Source: Mactromeris polynyma (lineage: Eukaryota > Mollusca > Bivalvia > Venerida > Mactridae). From it: a DNA stretch of 64,000 nt. Under the pieces are notes generated by a model that ran no database searches, had not been told where the DNA came from, and was given only the letters and a program-made list of their open reading frames with translations. This document shows positions 43,880-56,029 of this stretch, piece by piece. The translations under genes were made by a program, and so were the position numbers. Each line of letters starts with the position of its first letter. Position 1 is the first letter of the stretch. The stretch is from the NCBI GenBank assembly GCA_032209605.1, contig JASFXZ010000013.1, forward strand, positions 10,065,901 through 10,129,900, given 5' to 3'.

Positions 43880-44115
43880 ATACGGCGGTCCGTTGACCTA
43901 ACCCGTGTTCCTTAGTTACCAACAGTACTAACCGGTTTATCCACAAGAAACTAACAACTTCTCAACATGAACCAGAGTTCCATGATGGTAGACTGTGGGT
44001 GCATATCGTCAGTCAAATAGCCACAGTAGAACATATATGACTCGGTTGAGTTTTGAACCCGGACATCTAGATTTGCCGTCGAGCATTCTACCAACCAAGT
44101 AATTTTGGACAAAAA
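43880..44115 (-). mobile_element. tRNA-derived SINE-like element
   Basis: Minus strand: ACTTGGTTGGTAGAATGCTC (A-box region), then GTCCGGGTTCAAAACT (B-box region), then a ~150-bp body. No second copy of the body was found here, so its family is unknown. Confidence 0.55.
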
Positions 44116-44830
44116 ATCCACAAGTTTAAAAAACTCCAATCTCACATAAAGCTCATACACCTACTTATATCAATTCTGCGTTGGATGTTCAATATCGTAC
44201 AATAAATATAAACTAAAACTTTTTCTAATGCATACTTCACAAAAGAAAATTGCTTTTGATCGGCTGTTATGATTATATTACGTATTCAATACACCGATTC
44301 AGTCCATTTATTACCATTCATAAAGTGAACGTGATCACTAATACTTACACAAATATTAAATAAAGAGTCTCCTATATACCCTCACAAAAAGGCCGATCGC
44401 AAATCTCTCGTCCTTGCATTCCCAACGGGAAACAATTTATATAATGTCTGTCTTTGCTTCAGACGAATTGTAAAGGTTAGGAATAAACAATATCGTCACA
44501 TAGTATATTCGTCGGTTGTTACGTACAGCGGTCTTGTCAAACAATTTTTTTTTCTACGGGTGTCCGTCAGATATAAATTTGAAAGTACTTGCGAGAAAAC
44601 AAAACACCTCTACGGGATAATGATTCCATTTCTGAGACAAATATATAGATACACATTTTGCAATGCGAGTTCCATTTCACGACATACATATAGCATCCGC
44701 GCAGTAGTTATAAAATTAAGTCGTAAATGACGTTACCAGACAGGGTTTGGAGCAGAAATAAAGGTGCATATTTGATTATGTTATGCGCGAATCCAGTAAT
44801 AAGATACGTAATCAAATAAGAAATCCAACG

Positions 44831-46059
44831 GCTTTTACAATACGCGTATGCAATGCCTTAAGATTTCCTGGCTGGTACAGCGGATTCATGAACTTTACAA
44901 ACGTGAAACCTTAAGCTACAATTATTGTGTAGTTTTCTTACATAATTTCCCTAGAAGTCTGTCTATGGCGAGGTTAACCACTCTATTTGGGATCAGTATG
45001 GTATGTTCCTTGAGATCGACAGTGTACATGAAAACAGTATTTTGGTATATCGAAGAATTGTTTTTTCGATGTGCCCGCTTTTCTCAACTTAAAAACGACT
45101 ACATCGATATTAAGTTTTTAACTAACCGTACACACATCACTTGATGTTTAGAAATGTTTTTATTTCAAATTTCCTACAAATATCATTTATTGAATACGAA
45201 ATATATTAACCGAAGTTTGTGCTTTTATGTACATTTCGAAGATTTATATAAGATTTTAATTTGATGTCTGGTCCAAATAAATTTCAGCATTTCTCTTATT
45301 ATATACAACAAAAGATGCTTAAAGCCTCTTACTTGAAACGTATCAATAAATATAAAAACTATTGTTGATGAATAATACCAACTTTTGACTTGGTGTTGAA
45401 ACAGTGTATGTTACACAAAGGTCGGAATGAAGTACTATATCTGATAAGCGACAGTATCGAACACATTAGTCAAAGAATCTTAAAAAATGCAAACACAAAT
45501 GATTAAAGACAATTCCAACCTCTCACCTTAAACAAAAATGTGAACATCATAGGTCTAGTTATATGTCAACGAGGAGAAGCTTAAAATACAACGGCATACC
45601 TTCTCGTTTTGTTTCATTTAATATACAAACAAGCAGAGCGCAGGAAATATCATCTTCGCAAAATAAGGCATCCGAACACAGTTCCCTGTGGTATAAATAT
45701 GAAGATGATAAGGTGAAATCTTCGCAATACTGCAGAACATCTAATGTGATATGAACTTTTTCAACACATGGTCATTACAGGTTTTGCCGATTAGTCCAAA
45801 TGCAGGCAGCTTAACTGTCACATTAGCCTCGCACGTAATACATTATCCATGTTAAAATATTAAAAATCACAAAAAATCTTAATCGACGTCTGAGAATAAC
45901 TTTCAAAATAGGTTTGTTAACCTCCCTTTCACCCACGACTTAAATGTGATACAGTAATTCAAATTTTATTCCGTTCATAACCAAAATTCCGCGCAAGAAT
46001 CACCTCTCGCTTTTAGGTTTTTTATAACCATTAGCCCTAACCCCCTATTTGTCCTCTTT
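44831..46059. other. no feature recognised
   Basis: About 1.2 kb. A 98-codon frame at 44848-45144 has no recognisable family and starts at the edge of duplication C1. No repeat was identified. Confidence 0.45.
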
Positions 46060-46220
46060 GATTCTCTTTAGTTATCCCTTATGGTCGTCTAGGTCATTTA
46101 TTGCGCCACTGTGCCCTAACGTATTTACCCTTGTGCCTCCTCAAAAGTTTTCCCGGAGGTCAGTGTGGAGAGGCATGGTCTTATGTATGTGGCGTTTCCT
46201 GTAGCAACCTATTGACTCAC
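46060..46220 (-). repeat. interspersed repeat R2, copy 8
   Basis: Minus strand from GTTGCTACAGGAAACGCCAC to CCTAGACGACCATAAGGGAT, nearly full length. The plus-strand frame at 46101-46313 is incidental. Confidence 0.84.
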
Positions 46221-46739
46221 TTTTATAAAAAGCAAGAAAGTCGTGGTATGATTAATGAATTAAGTAATCAATTACACATTAAACGCATCATTGATCCGTC
46301 TGGGAATAACTAATAACATCCATGCACAGCGCATCGGATGAAATGTCAATAGAATTGACCACACAATTAAAACAGGATGAGTCTAGTTTCCTTTGTGATT
46401 ATTTTGGTAATAATGTTGTCTGGTCAAGGCATAGACTAGTAGATCTTCCGGAATTCGAGATAATAGTTTTTTTGTACTGAAACGGTGCACTCGTCAACTA
46501 TGTGCAGCTTGGAAATTATATCGACGGTTTTGCAGTATTGGAGAAAAGAGACGTTGTCTTTAGAATGTCGATTAAACTATCAAAGCATTAACAATCTGAT
46601 ATTTTTAAAGTTGAAATTTTGAAAACAATGAACACAGTAAAAATATCTAGCACACTTTCTGAAATTATACAAAGCTAAACGATCACGACTAAAATGTTAT
46701 GAAGAAGAAAATGGCACATACAAAGGGCAAAGCCATCCT

Positions 46740-47015
46740 ACCAAAGCAAGGAGGCATACAAGAATATACGATCTAAGTCAGTTTGAGTAATAAACAACAT
46801 ATGACCTTTGACCCCGTGACCCCAAAATCAATAGGGTTCTTCTGTTACCCAATATGAATGTGTGGACCATGTTTGAGGATGACAGGACTGGTCAAAGGGT
46901 TCTTGAGTCATTGATTGGAAACGAAAAGGTTACGGATGGACCGACGGACGGACATACCGACCTATCGACATGTGCAAACCAATATGCCCTCTCTTATTCG
47001 AAGGGGGCATACAAA
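46740..47015 (+). repeat. interspersed repeat with DR1 motif and 3' hairpin
   Basis: Contains ATGACCTTTGACCCCGTGAC, a GACGGACGGAC block, and ends in a hairpin (TATGCCCTCTC…GAAGGGGGCATA, 46983-47011). Bivalve genomes carry repeats of this general make-up. 62260-62531 has the same order (GACGGAC block, then a TATGCC hairpin), so the 3' module is dispersed. TGACCTTTGACCC (46802-46814) is a direct-repeat-1 nuclear-receptor site in sequence terms. Confidence 0.65.
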
Positions 47016-49800
47016 TAGTTCATTGGTATTGCTATTTATTGTCGTATTATTCTACGGTATCTAAGTAAGTTTATACGAATATCTGCGTTCACGTATACAA
47101 TCAACAAAAAATAATTACTATGGTTCGAATTGCACAGCAATGTAAAAACAACCCAAGTGATATAAACGCTTACATTTGTGTCATGTATGTCAATAGATAT
47201 ACAAATGATTGGTATAAATATGGGTGCTTTCTTCTAAACATGCGGTACAAACATTAATTCACCTCACCGTAAACACCGTGCTCGAATACAAACAAAACAA
47301 AGATAGGATTAAACGTCTGACTGAACGTCAATGTATCTTATATTAAACTTTGCTTGTACCAAAACCCATTTTGGAGAGTTCCTGATTTCATCTACATGTA
47401 TTACCAACATAATGGTTATGTGTAACGATGGTCAATCTAAACTAGGCGAAAGTTTGTCTATCATCAAGTCCTAGTAATTAAGGTTGCTACTAAGGCATAC
47501 AATCGATATTCTTTATAGCTATGTCCGCCATTAGGAAGGAGTCACGATAGTTGCCAATAGGTACCCTACGCACAGAATATAATGAATAGCTTAACACAAA
47601 TGACCTTTACAGCACTAGAACGCACATATTAATATCCACTATAGTCTCAAGAATGTTTAACGGTGTTCAGTTATACAAACCTACGATAGAGAATAAGGTC
47701 GGCTTCTTTTCAAAATTTGACAAGGGGTTATGTAATCGGTAATATATATTTTCGAGAATAATATAAATGCAAGAACACATTTTCAGAGAAACGCAACATT
47801 GTGTCTAGGGAAATAAGTATAAATTGGTACATGATGTTTTGACAAAGTATGTTTGTTTCATCAGGATTGCATATACTACACGTAAACATGTAACAACCAA
47901 AAGGACAGTTCGGTATACATTTGTCTTATTTTTGGCAAAGAAGATGCAACTCAGCATATCTGAAATTCAAAATCTGTTTGTTATTCGCATGTATACCAAT
48001 AAGGTATTATATGCAAAAAGTAAGAAGTCCACGTGGAAGCGCTGCACGCAAAGCGCAAAGCCACCACAAACGCACCAATGGACAGCCAAATATATAAAAA
48101 GCATGTTTATATGCAATTAACGATAACTATTCTTATTAAGGTACATGTAGGTCAGCATTTGGATAATATTTTTGGCCAATAAATGAGGACTTTTTCTTTC
48201 GAATTGTTGATCACATTATCTGAATTAACATTTCCTTAGTTAGGAATTAATAATGCGTAATCATTATCTGATATTGCTTTAAAACTGCTATAACTTATGT
48301 TTTTGATTGAATGTTGAATAATTTCATTTATTAATATGAGAATCATAATACCTTTTTGCAAAATTAAAATGTTCCTATGTTCCCTTAAGTGTGTACCCTT
48401 GGTTTAAAATTGTCCAACTAGATGAAGCAAAAAACCCAGAGATATCTACTCATTTCCTCGGAGAAAATTTGGAATTTTGCATTGAACAATGGCGATGTCA
48501 AGCAAGATTACCTAGAGGAGAATAACAATCTGTATTCAATTTCGAATAACATGTTTTGCTGCAGCAATGTCAACATCTGGATCACATAACACATTTTGCA
48601 TGTCACTATAGAAAATGAATAATTACAATAAGTACATAGATGCAGGTGTTGCAGTGACACATTGCTCAAAGACACACATGAATATTTCAGATTACAGCTT
48701 ATAATATATAAGGGAGATTTCTAATGGAAACGGTTCCTAATCATGTTTTTTATAATTATCCTCTTCTCGTTGTATTTAATTTAATTTTGTTTCCATAAAA
48801 TACCAATTTCGGTAGCGTTGCTGGGAAATTTATGATTTAAGACCTTTAGACAGTCGGGTAGGCTATATAACCATACGTCAAATTTACAACACATTGATGC
48901 TACCAGAAAAGTTAAAGGTGCATATCAGTCACACCTGCATTTTCTTTTTTCTGGCTAGAAAAAATATGATGAACAAGTTATTGAATATAGTGGAACGGAA
49001 TACAAAACATCAAAGGATAATTACACGAACAAAATACGAGATAGGAAGGAAACAAGACATAAATCATACTCCTCAGCATTTAACGATCCATTATTGATAC
49101 TAAATGCATCTAATTAAGCAACTGAAGACCTTTATAATATATGTAATGTGTTCAATTACTATTGCAAAACATACCACTGCGTCTAACATTGTCTGGCTTA
49201 TTATAAATCTCTACTATACCATTCAATATCAAAAGTTCCTGAGTTGGTGTAAATTTTGGAATGTCTTCCAGGATTTCATACAGAAAATATAATTACCCGT
49301 AATTTATATGCAAAACGTATGTAGCCATGAGCCAGTAGTTATATTCGAGATATTGTAAACAACATGAAACGTGGTATTATGCATGAACATTTGGTTTAAA
49401 TCAGAAAGGTTGTCTACGCCAACTTGGTGCTTGTAACTTTGAAAGTGTTATTCAAGTTTGCACGTAAGCTGCTAATTCCGAATATCTGGATTGTTTAAAA
49501 GATTGCCAATCCGAAGAAATCTATGATACATCAACATACACCAAAATGTCCAATTGATAGGAAACCCTGTACCATGTTAAAACATAATTATTAAATGAAC
49601 ACAAGCTAGGTGTAAGCCAATGACGCCCAGTACAACACCGTATACAAGGTATAAAACAAGACATTTTCCCAAAGACTTTTAGTACGGAAGACAGTCACGA
49701 TAGTGACACATTGTCTGCCTCCAAACTCCCTTGGGTACAATAGCATTATTTTGAATTTGCAATGGAGAGTGAAATTGAACAAGAAATATCTTGAAAAAAA
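47016..49800. other. no feature recognised (2.8 kb)
   Basis: The longest stretch without recognisable elements. A 98-codon frame at 47824-48120 and smaller ones show no known family, and surrounding splice and polyadenylation context is unconvincing. It could be low-complexity intergenic or intronic sequence. Confidence 0.45.
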
Positions 49801-50045
49801 TGGTCGGCGCAAGTTGAAGGTTCAGATTATTGTGCAACATAAACAAATGCCGAGATGTTACGATTGCTGGTCGCTCCAGATCCAAAATGGATTGCGGTAA
49901 ATTCGTCGAAATTCAGTGGATTTCGGTAAGATTTGTACCCTTTATCGAAACGTTTACCAATCCGCGTCAAGGTTACACACGTTGTTCGGTTGAAGAGAAA
50001 TTTGCCTTGGTGGTTGACGTAAAATTTGATTGGTTTACACAACAA
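49801..50045 (+). repeat. interspersed repeat R3, copy 4
   Basis: Starts TGGTCGGCGCAAGTTGAAGG and reaches GATTGGTTTACACAACA, lacking the final CGGCTACGCCG. Overlapping frames on both strands (49606-50063) are repeat artefacts. Confidence 0.87.
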
Positions 50046-50629
50046 GAGAGGAATTCGGAATGAAATAGGACGACACTACAATAATTATTAAAAAATGAAC
50101 ACAAACAAAGAGGGGGAACTTAGCAACGCACCCATTGTCATAAATGCCTGAGGCCTACACTTGTTTTGAGTGTCGATGCATTTTGAATGTGGCTTTCTTG
50201 TTCTGTTTGTTTCACTCGTATTTTCATTACCAAATATCTACACTTTTAAATAAAATCGACGAAGCTCATGTTAACGCATACCTATAATATAGACATATAC
50301 CAACCAGACTCTACAAGTGACAAATAGCTTAATCAACGAAGGTGTGAACATAAAAGTAAAATATATCAGCTAACTCCTAGTCACTTAGTACATTCAATAC
50401 AAAAATCGCAACTTTGAAAACAGCTATATGAATAATGATCTTATTATACAATCATGTTTCCGTACAGTATAACTTCGGCATTTTTCGGCAAACAATAATA
50501 TACGCGCAGGTAAGTATGGAGAACCCACACGTATTGCGACGCCACTACTGCGGATGCATACAATCAAATGTTTTATTTTTTTACAGATCTTTACAGTGCT
50601 TTCATTTTTTAGTTCGAATGCTCATGGTG

Positions 50630-51200
50630 AGCTTTTAGGATTGTTGAAAGTCTGTCATCCGTCGTCCGTCAACATTTTCTTTAAACAACACCTCATCCTA
50701 ACCACTGAATGGATGTTGTCCTAACTTCACATGAATGATCCTTAAGTGGGTCCCTTAGTTGCATAAATCGTTCTAGTATACTGCATAAGTAGGTCACAGG
50801 AACAAACACTAGATTATTAAAGTGAAATTTGATATTTGTTGTGTAGCATTGTCCAGCGGTCGTCTTATGAGATTGCATGAACTATAAAGTTCCGTCAAAA
50901 GCATGGTCGTCAGGAGGCGTGGTCTTGTTAAAGTGAAAAGAAAATGTTCTTGTAAAAAAACATAAGATGTAAGAGTTTTGATATTTGGTGTGTGGTCCTC
51001 TTCCAAGAGCGTATATATAATTAAGTTATGTCAAAAAACATGGCCGCCAGGGGGCATTGTATTGTTGTCTGTATGTATTAACGACATCTCCTGCTAAGCT
51101 GCAGTTTGGATTTTTATTAAACCTATACCAATACACATAAGTCTAATTCAGTCAGAATGGGTGTGTACTCAGGTTAGCAATATAGGGTCATCATGGTCCT
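50630..51200. repeat. probable dispersed repeat with two internal ~100-bp copies
   Basis: Begins near GTCTGTCATCCGTCGTCCGT. The segments 50824-50930 and 50972-51066 are degenerate direct copies (TTGATATTTGTTGTGTAGCA / TTGATATTTGGTGTGTGGTC; AGTTCCGTCAAAAGCATGGT / AGTTATGTCAAAAAACATGG). The CCGTCGTCCGTC style is common in molluscan repeats; a second locus was not found here. Confidence 0.5.
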
Positions 51201-51664
51201 CTTGTTTTCAAACACTACGAAAAACTTACTTGGCGAATTAATATAAACGCAACAAATAGCATTAAATATTTTAGACATACAAAGGTAACATTACATGTAT
51301 TAGCGTACAATTTAATTTACATGAGAGAAACGAGATCTGGCTTACAAGAAGAAAAATCAAATCAATAAATGTGTGAACAAATTAAAGCTTTCAGCAAGGA
51401 ACAGAAATTGATGAAATTACATACTAGTATCACAATTGCACCGTGGGAAAACTAGAAACAGTGAGAAAAAGTCAGTTGAGGAGAGACAAGCTAAATAGAA
51501 GTTTTGGCACAACCACTAACACAAAACCAAACAATTACAAAGGTCCATTGATTGTAAGAACGATATGGAAGGACAAAAAGGAACAACATTTAGGGGCAGA
51601 ATCAGACGAAACATAAAGTATTTCCTACATTGTTCACAACTTGCAGCACATTCTATACATGAAC
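51201..51664. other. no feature recognised
   Basis: AT-rich sequence upstream of duplication C2. No clear match to the region upstream of C1. Confidence 0.5.
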
Positions 51665-51774
51665 TTGCGTGTTTTCAGACATTAGAGATATACTGCACCC
51701 TGATCAATATATAACGTGTACATGCATTTAAATTTAAATTTGCATACTTTACATGGTGAAATATTTATTGTTAG

Positions 51775-51930
51775 TCGAATTGTTCTCTGGAGAACAGTCG
51801 AAATGTCATGCGGAGTTTCCGTAATTGGCAAGTTGCTAAACGATTTTTTATTTGGAGACGAAATGTTTATAGTGTCTCAGAATGCCAATATATTGAAATC
51901 CTGTTACTGGCGGAATGCATTATCCGACTG
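51775..51930 (+). pseudogene. exon-like block 1 of C2 (frame still open)
   Basis: Follows an acceptor-like TTTATTGTTAG. The frame stays open for ~50 codons and includes SVIGKLLNDFLFGDEMFIVS, then NANILKSCYW before a stop at 51929-51931. It is the least damaged of the three block-1 copies. The LFGD segment also resembles the frame at 57849-58091. Protein family unknown. Confidence 0.4.
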
Positions 51931-52718
51931 ATGGAATCGTGTCATTTACAGTCATATTGTGTTTAAAGAATGAATTAGAATTCGTAATCATTTCAAAACC
52001 ATTCGTGAAAATTTGCTGTAATCAACCAAAAACTTTCTCATGTCTTTTGTGAAGACTTTTTCTTCCTATTTAATGCCTCCGTCACGTGAAGCTCCCAGGC
52101 AGTTCAATGGCTCCTTAAGGGCCAAATTCCTGAGAGTTCGTGGTTAATCGCAAGGCACCGCCGTGCTGGCTCCCACGAATTTAAGAAGATTGTTTGACAC
52201 TCAGGGGTCGTGTATAGCCCTTTACTGAAAGTTGAGCATGCAACACTTTCTTGCCTCTGTCAGATGAGACGTGCAGGTAGTAAGGACACGTAGGACAAGG
52301 GGAACTAAACAGGCATATGACCCGTTGGAAGTCTATACTCCGGACATTCATGTGACCGAGACATACGTATACAGCATATATATTGATACCATGACTCAGA
52401 AATGTTCATAAATGGTATAGCAGCAAATCCACGGAAAGGATCAATGTCAATTACAAATAGTTAAATACATGTATACAAGGGAAAAAGAAATTACTGCCGA
52501 GAAATAGAAGCTGAGCTAGAAATGCCACATACAACGTGCGCAGTCACCTCAAAGGCGCACACATATGCTTAACAATTACAATGAGAACTTTTAAAAGAAA
52601 TTCATTTGGTATTTTTATACGACCTATTTGTCACTGAAAATTTTTACCATTCTTATTAAAATATTTAAATTTGTCTCGTGCTAGATGTGATTTGTTCGTT
52701 GAATTGGGCCATTAACGA

Positions 52719-53030
52719 TTGATGTATAATCATTATTTCACTTCATTCTTAATTTCTGCATTCTTTGTTGTGATGATTGAACACGAATATCACTTGAAAT
52801 CATGTAAATTACAAGCGGTGTTTAACAAGCTGCTACATAAGGGCGTATTGCTGTCACTTATGCTTCGACGACATTTTTCACTTGAACTCTTATTTGTCTT
52901 GTTAAGAGAAGGATTTGCAATTTGGTGGCTAATATCTTGTATTGATTTCTTCGAAGACAGAGACACCTAGTAATACAGTATAATCATGGTTCCAGCGACT
53001 ACAGTTGACGTCGATGACGGAGATGTACTT
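52719..53030 (+). pseudogene. sulfotransferase-like relic, block 2 of C2
   Basis: An open frame at 52719-52970 ends HFSLELLFVLLREGFAIWWL-ISCIDFFEDRD. The RE-x-F…S-x-I-D-F-F pattern occupies the place of the R-[DE]-P-[FL]-x-R-L-x-S-x-Y-x-D-K motif of carbohydrate sulfotransferases. The proline is replaced by G and the second arginine by W, so the binding site is destroyed even though no stop interrupts it. The first phosphosulfate motif is not recognisable in this copy. Confidence 0.35.
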
Positions 53031-54199
53031 TATGTGTGATACTTTATTTAGAAGTAAAGGCATTATGCCCTTAATTCATAAAAACAAGTTATATAAAGAC
53101 ATACATTTTGTTAAATCAAGAAATATTACATGTTTAAATCATGATATACATCATTCTTACGGAAAACTTATGCAACACATTTATAAGCATATAAAATATG
53201 CATGTTTACATGAATATAGGAATAAGTGGTGAAAGAAAAGAATATACATCAAACACCGTTTAATTTATAGCAATCCTAATAACTTAGAATGAGGTAGTGT
53301 AATATAGACTAAAATACAAAAAAAACACCAAAGAAGAAAAAAATAACAACAATGATTTCAATACTTTGAGATAATAGTGCATTTAATTTGTTTTACAATG
53401 ATTGTTCTCTCAATTCAAATCTCTTAAATAAATAAACTGACAAGTCTTTCATGACATTTTCATTACTGGATTGTAGCAATTCTCTAAATTTAGTATGTTT
53501 GGGTTTTGTCTATAATAAAAAGGGATATTTGTTTCTATAGCTATTACATGTATAAACTTTACATTCAAACAAAAAATGAAATTCGTTTTCTATATAAATA
53601 ACGGTCTCAATTGTAGCACAATCATATGTTCTGTCTACTTAAAATATAAGCATCCATAAGGCCATAAATACGATGCATTAATCTATCATCATGGATGTTG
53701 CCGTTGCTGCTAACTTGCACCCTTGGACACATTTGTGAGACCATTATCATAAGCATTATACAATGGTAAAGAAAACAGCTCATATAATAAGATAGAAATG
53801 TCTCTTAACATCGTCTAGCGACAATTATCAAATGTTTTATAGTTTGTAAACGATGTTCGGCAGTAAAGTAAGAAATCCTCATTTCCAGTAATGACGTCCT
53901 CTTAAACTCAGACTTTTACAAATGTCCTCCTTGAAAATCTCATAGGGAATCAATGTATGGAATATTCGACTTGTTGAAGACAAAATGTAGAGGTTGCGAC
54001 GTATTGGATATGCGTCAGTCTGCAGCAAACCAAATTGTTTGTTCCAGTTCAATTATTTAAACCGACGTAAACTCCAGTCGGAAATATCAGTTTACTATGA
54101 AGAGTTTAGGTAAAATTCTTAAATATCTACAGAAGATGATTGTGCTGTTGTTTTCTGGGACTTCGAAAATAGGCTCATATATCAAGTAATATGTTTATC
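53031..54199. other. interior of C2, no feature recognised
   Basis: Between blocks 2 and 3; AT-rich, with a poly-A/AAC-rich stretch near 53315-53355. No gene or dispersed repeat was identified. Confidence 0.45.
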
Positions 54200-54504
54200 A
54201 TCTCGCGTCGTAAGCATAACATCCTCACGATCGACATATTTTTTTATCTTTATGTGATGTTACCAACTTACCAGACAGCGTTCGGAGCATATAATAAACA
54301 GAACATTTACAAGTCTACATAAATAAATGAGCACATTGGATTAGGTTTTGCGCGAATTCAGTAATAACGTTTTATATTATTCAAGCAAGAAACCCGTCAA
54401 AACAATGCCTTATATTCATTCGTTGGTAAATGTACAACATATTCAAAATCGGTAATATGAATGGTTATTGGTTGTCTGTATTTAACCGTTTCTATCATAA
54501 AGTT

Positions 54505-54772
54505 GCAATATGTTTTGCTATTTGCAAATCAGTGTTGTGTACACCAATCAAATCTTACGCTTACCACCAAGGCAATTTCTCTTCACGCGAACATCGTTTG
54601 TAACCTTGACGGCGTTTGGTTAACCTTTCGATAAATAGAGCATTGCCTTACCGAAATCCACTGAATTGCTGTGAATGTACCGAAATCCATTTTGGATCTG
54701 GAGTGACAATCGTAACATCTCGGCATTGTTTTATGGTGCACAACATATTTTAACCTTCAAATTACGCCAACC
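54505..54772 (-). repeat. interspersed repeat R3, copy 5
   Basis: Minus strand from GTTGGCGTAATTTGAAGGTT to GATTGGTGTACACAACACTG and CAAATAGC, lacking the terminal CGGCTACGCCG block. It has an internal GAATGTACCGAAATCC duplication-like rearrangement. Confidence 0.82.
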
Positions 54773-54902
54773 ATATTTTGTCAAGATATTTCTTGTTTTC
54801 TTATTTACAGTTTTCATATTATCATCGTTTTGTAATTTTACAATGTCTCTATACAGTTTTGAATTCCTTGAATGCGGCGTATTGAATATTATTATATAAG
54901 AG

Positions 54903-55110
54903 TAATAAAGTCGATACAGGGAACGCCACGTACAAAAGACAATGCATCAAAATACAGACCCCAGGAACATAACAGTCTACAAAACATAAGGGACTGAGGA
55001 GAAACAATCATGCACGGGAATAAAGGAGAAAGAAATGATCTGGCCAACCATCAAAAATAACTACGGATACTTTAGGGGGACAACAAGGGGAAAGGGTTGA
55101 ATGGATGGAA
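54903..55110 (+). repeat. interspersed repeat R2, copy 9
   Basis: Full core from GATACAGGGAACGCCACGTA to CTGGCCAACCATCAAAAATA, then ACTTTAGGGGGACAACAAGG. The tail matches copies at 40480 and 57325 better than those at 36-43 kb, suggesting an R2 subfamily. Confidence 0.84.
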
Positions 55111-56029
55111 TACATTAATGGAGTAAGCCAAGAAAGTCAGTAATTATAAGCCTAAGGGGAGGGTGCCTAGAAAAAAACATGACAATAAAATCAAGAATAT
55201 AATTATATACTACACAAATAAATGCCGATTCGGTCAAAAGTTAATGTTCGAGCATGTAATAAGCTATCGCGTAAGCATTAAGGACTTAGGAGGTACACTG
55301 AAAGTACAAGTCTGTTCTTGGGAATTCGGGGTTAGATCATCAAATGCAGCTTGACTACACTCTTTACATAAATCGTGATTGTTTTCGAATAAACTAGCTG
55401 GTTATGTAACAATGAAGTAGGGCTTAGTCCCATGCATCCAGTCCAAGTATAATGTAAGATATTCTACGATCTAGCAGATATTCAATGCGTAAAACCGGAT
55501 AATTATTTTCAGTAACACGAACTGATTTACTGAAGGCGCGGGTTCAAGAATACTCACAAGATTAGTATAACGACAGATATTCGTGTAACATGTTGTAAAT
55601 AACAGGAAAATTAGATGACGAACCATCAATCACCGCTGCAAATGGAATCCCGTTCGGCATTTTTCGTGGGAATATATTTAGTCAATGTCATTTAAGATAT
55701 ACAATGATCAAACGTTATGCCCATTGATAAATTCTTCATGACATGATGCGTCCAAATCGGTTTAGTGAAATCCTTCTCAACTGCTATACATTTGAAACGT
55801 TTATGTATTCAAAAATGGAAAACATCCTAAGATCCAATGTTTCAAACGATTGCATTAATGTAATTTAATTATGTATATGTAAATGTTAGTAATATACTCG
55901 TATATTGCCATCAACTTATGAACTGACATACGATGAAACCACCATTGGATCTGAGGAAAATTGGTAGTAATCATCACGATACTATTAAGCTTGAGGTAGT
56001 CTTTAAGTGAGGTGATTAAAAAAAAACCT
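55111..56029. other. no feature recognised
   Basis: About 0.9 kb of AT-rich sequence with no recognisable gene or repeat. Confidence 0.5.

Larger units (their letters stand above)
42010..44830 (+). repeat. decayed ~2.7-kb duplication unit, copy C1
   Basis: Shares block 1 (ATTGGCAAATTACTAAACGA, TTTGGAGACA, GTGTCTCTGAATGCCAATAT), block 2 and block 3 (CCAGACAGGGTTTGGAGCA, TTATGCGCGAATCCAGTAAT) with C2 at 51665-54400. Spacing is almost equal: block 1 to block 3 is ~2.54 kb here and ~2.46 kb there. Blocks 1 and 2, and another part of block 3, are shared with C3. Confidence 0.65.
51665..54400 (+). repeat. decayed ~2.7-kb duplication unit, copy C2
   Basis: Same order and strand as C1: block 1 near 51700-51990, block 2 near 52760-53030, and block 3 near 54260-54380 (CCAGACAGCGTTCGGAGCA, TTTTGCGCGAATTCAGTAAT). 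A GC-richer, unrecognised insert with CACGTGAAGCTCCC lies near 52080-52340. Confidence 0.65.

Noticed and set aside
47210..47230. TATA box (TATAAATA)
   Set aside because: Expected by chance in AT-rich DNA; no downstream gene or initiator context.
47824..48120. 98-codon frame as a gene
   Set aside because: Low-complexity, lysine-rich and AT-driven, with no recognisable domain and no supporting signals.
53870..54010. C-P-x-C-like sulfotransferase C-terminal motif in C2
   Set aside because: A CPP-stop reading can be forced, but it is not shared by C1 or C3, so it carries no weight.
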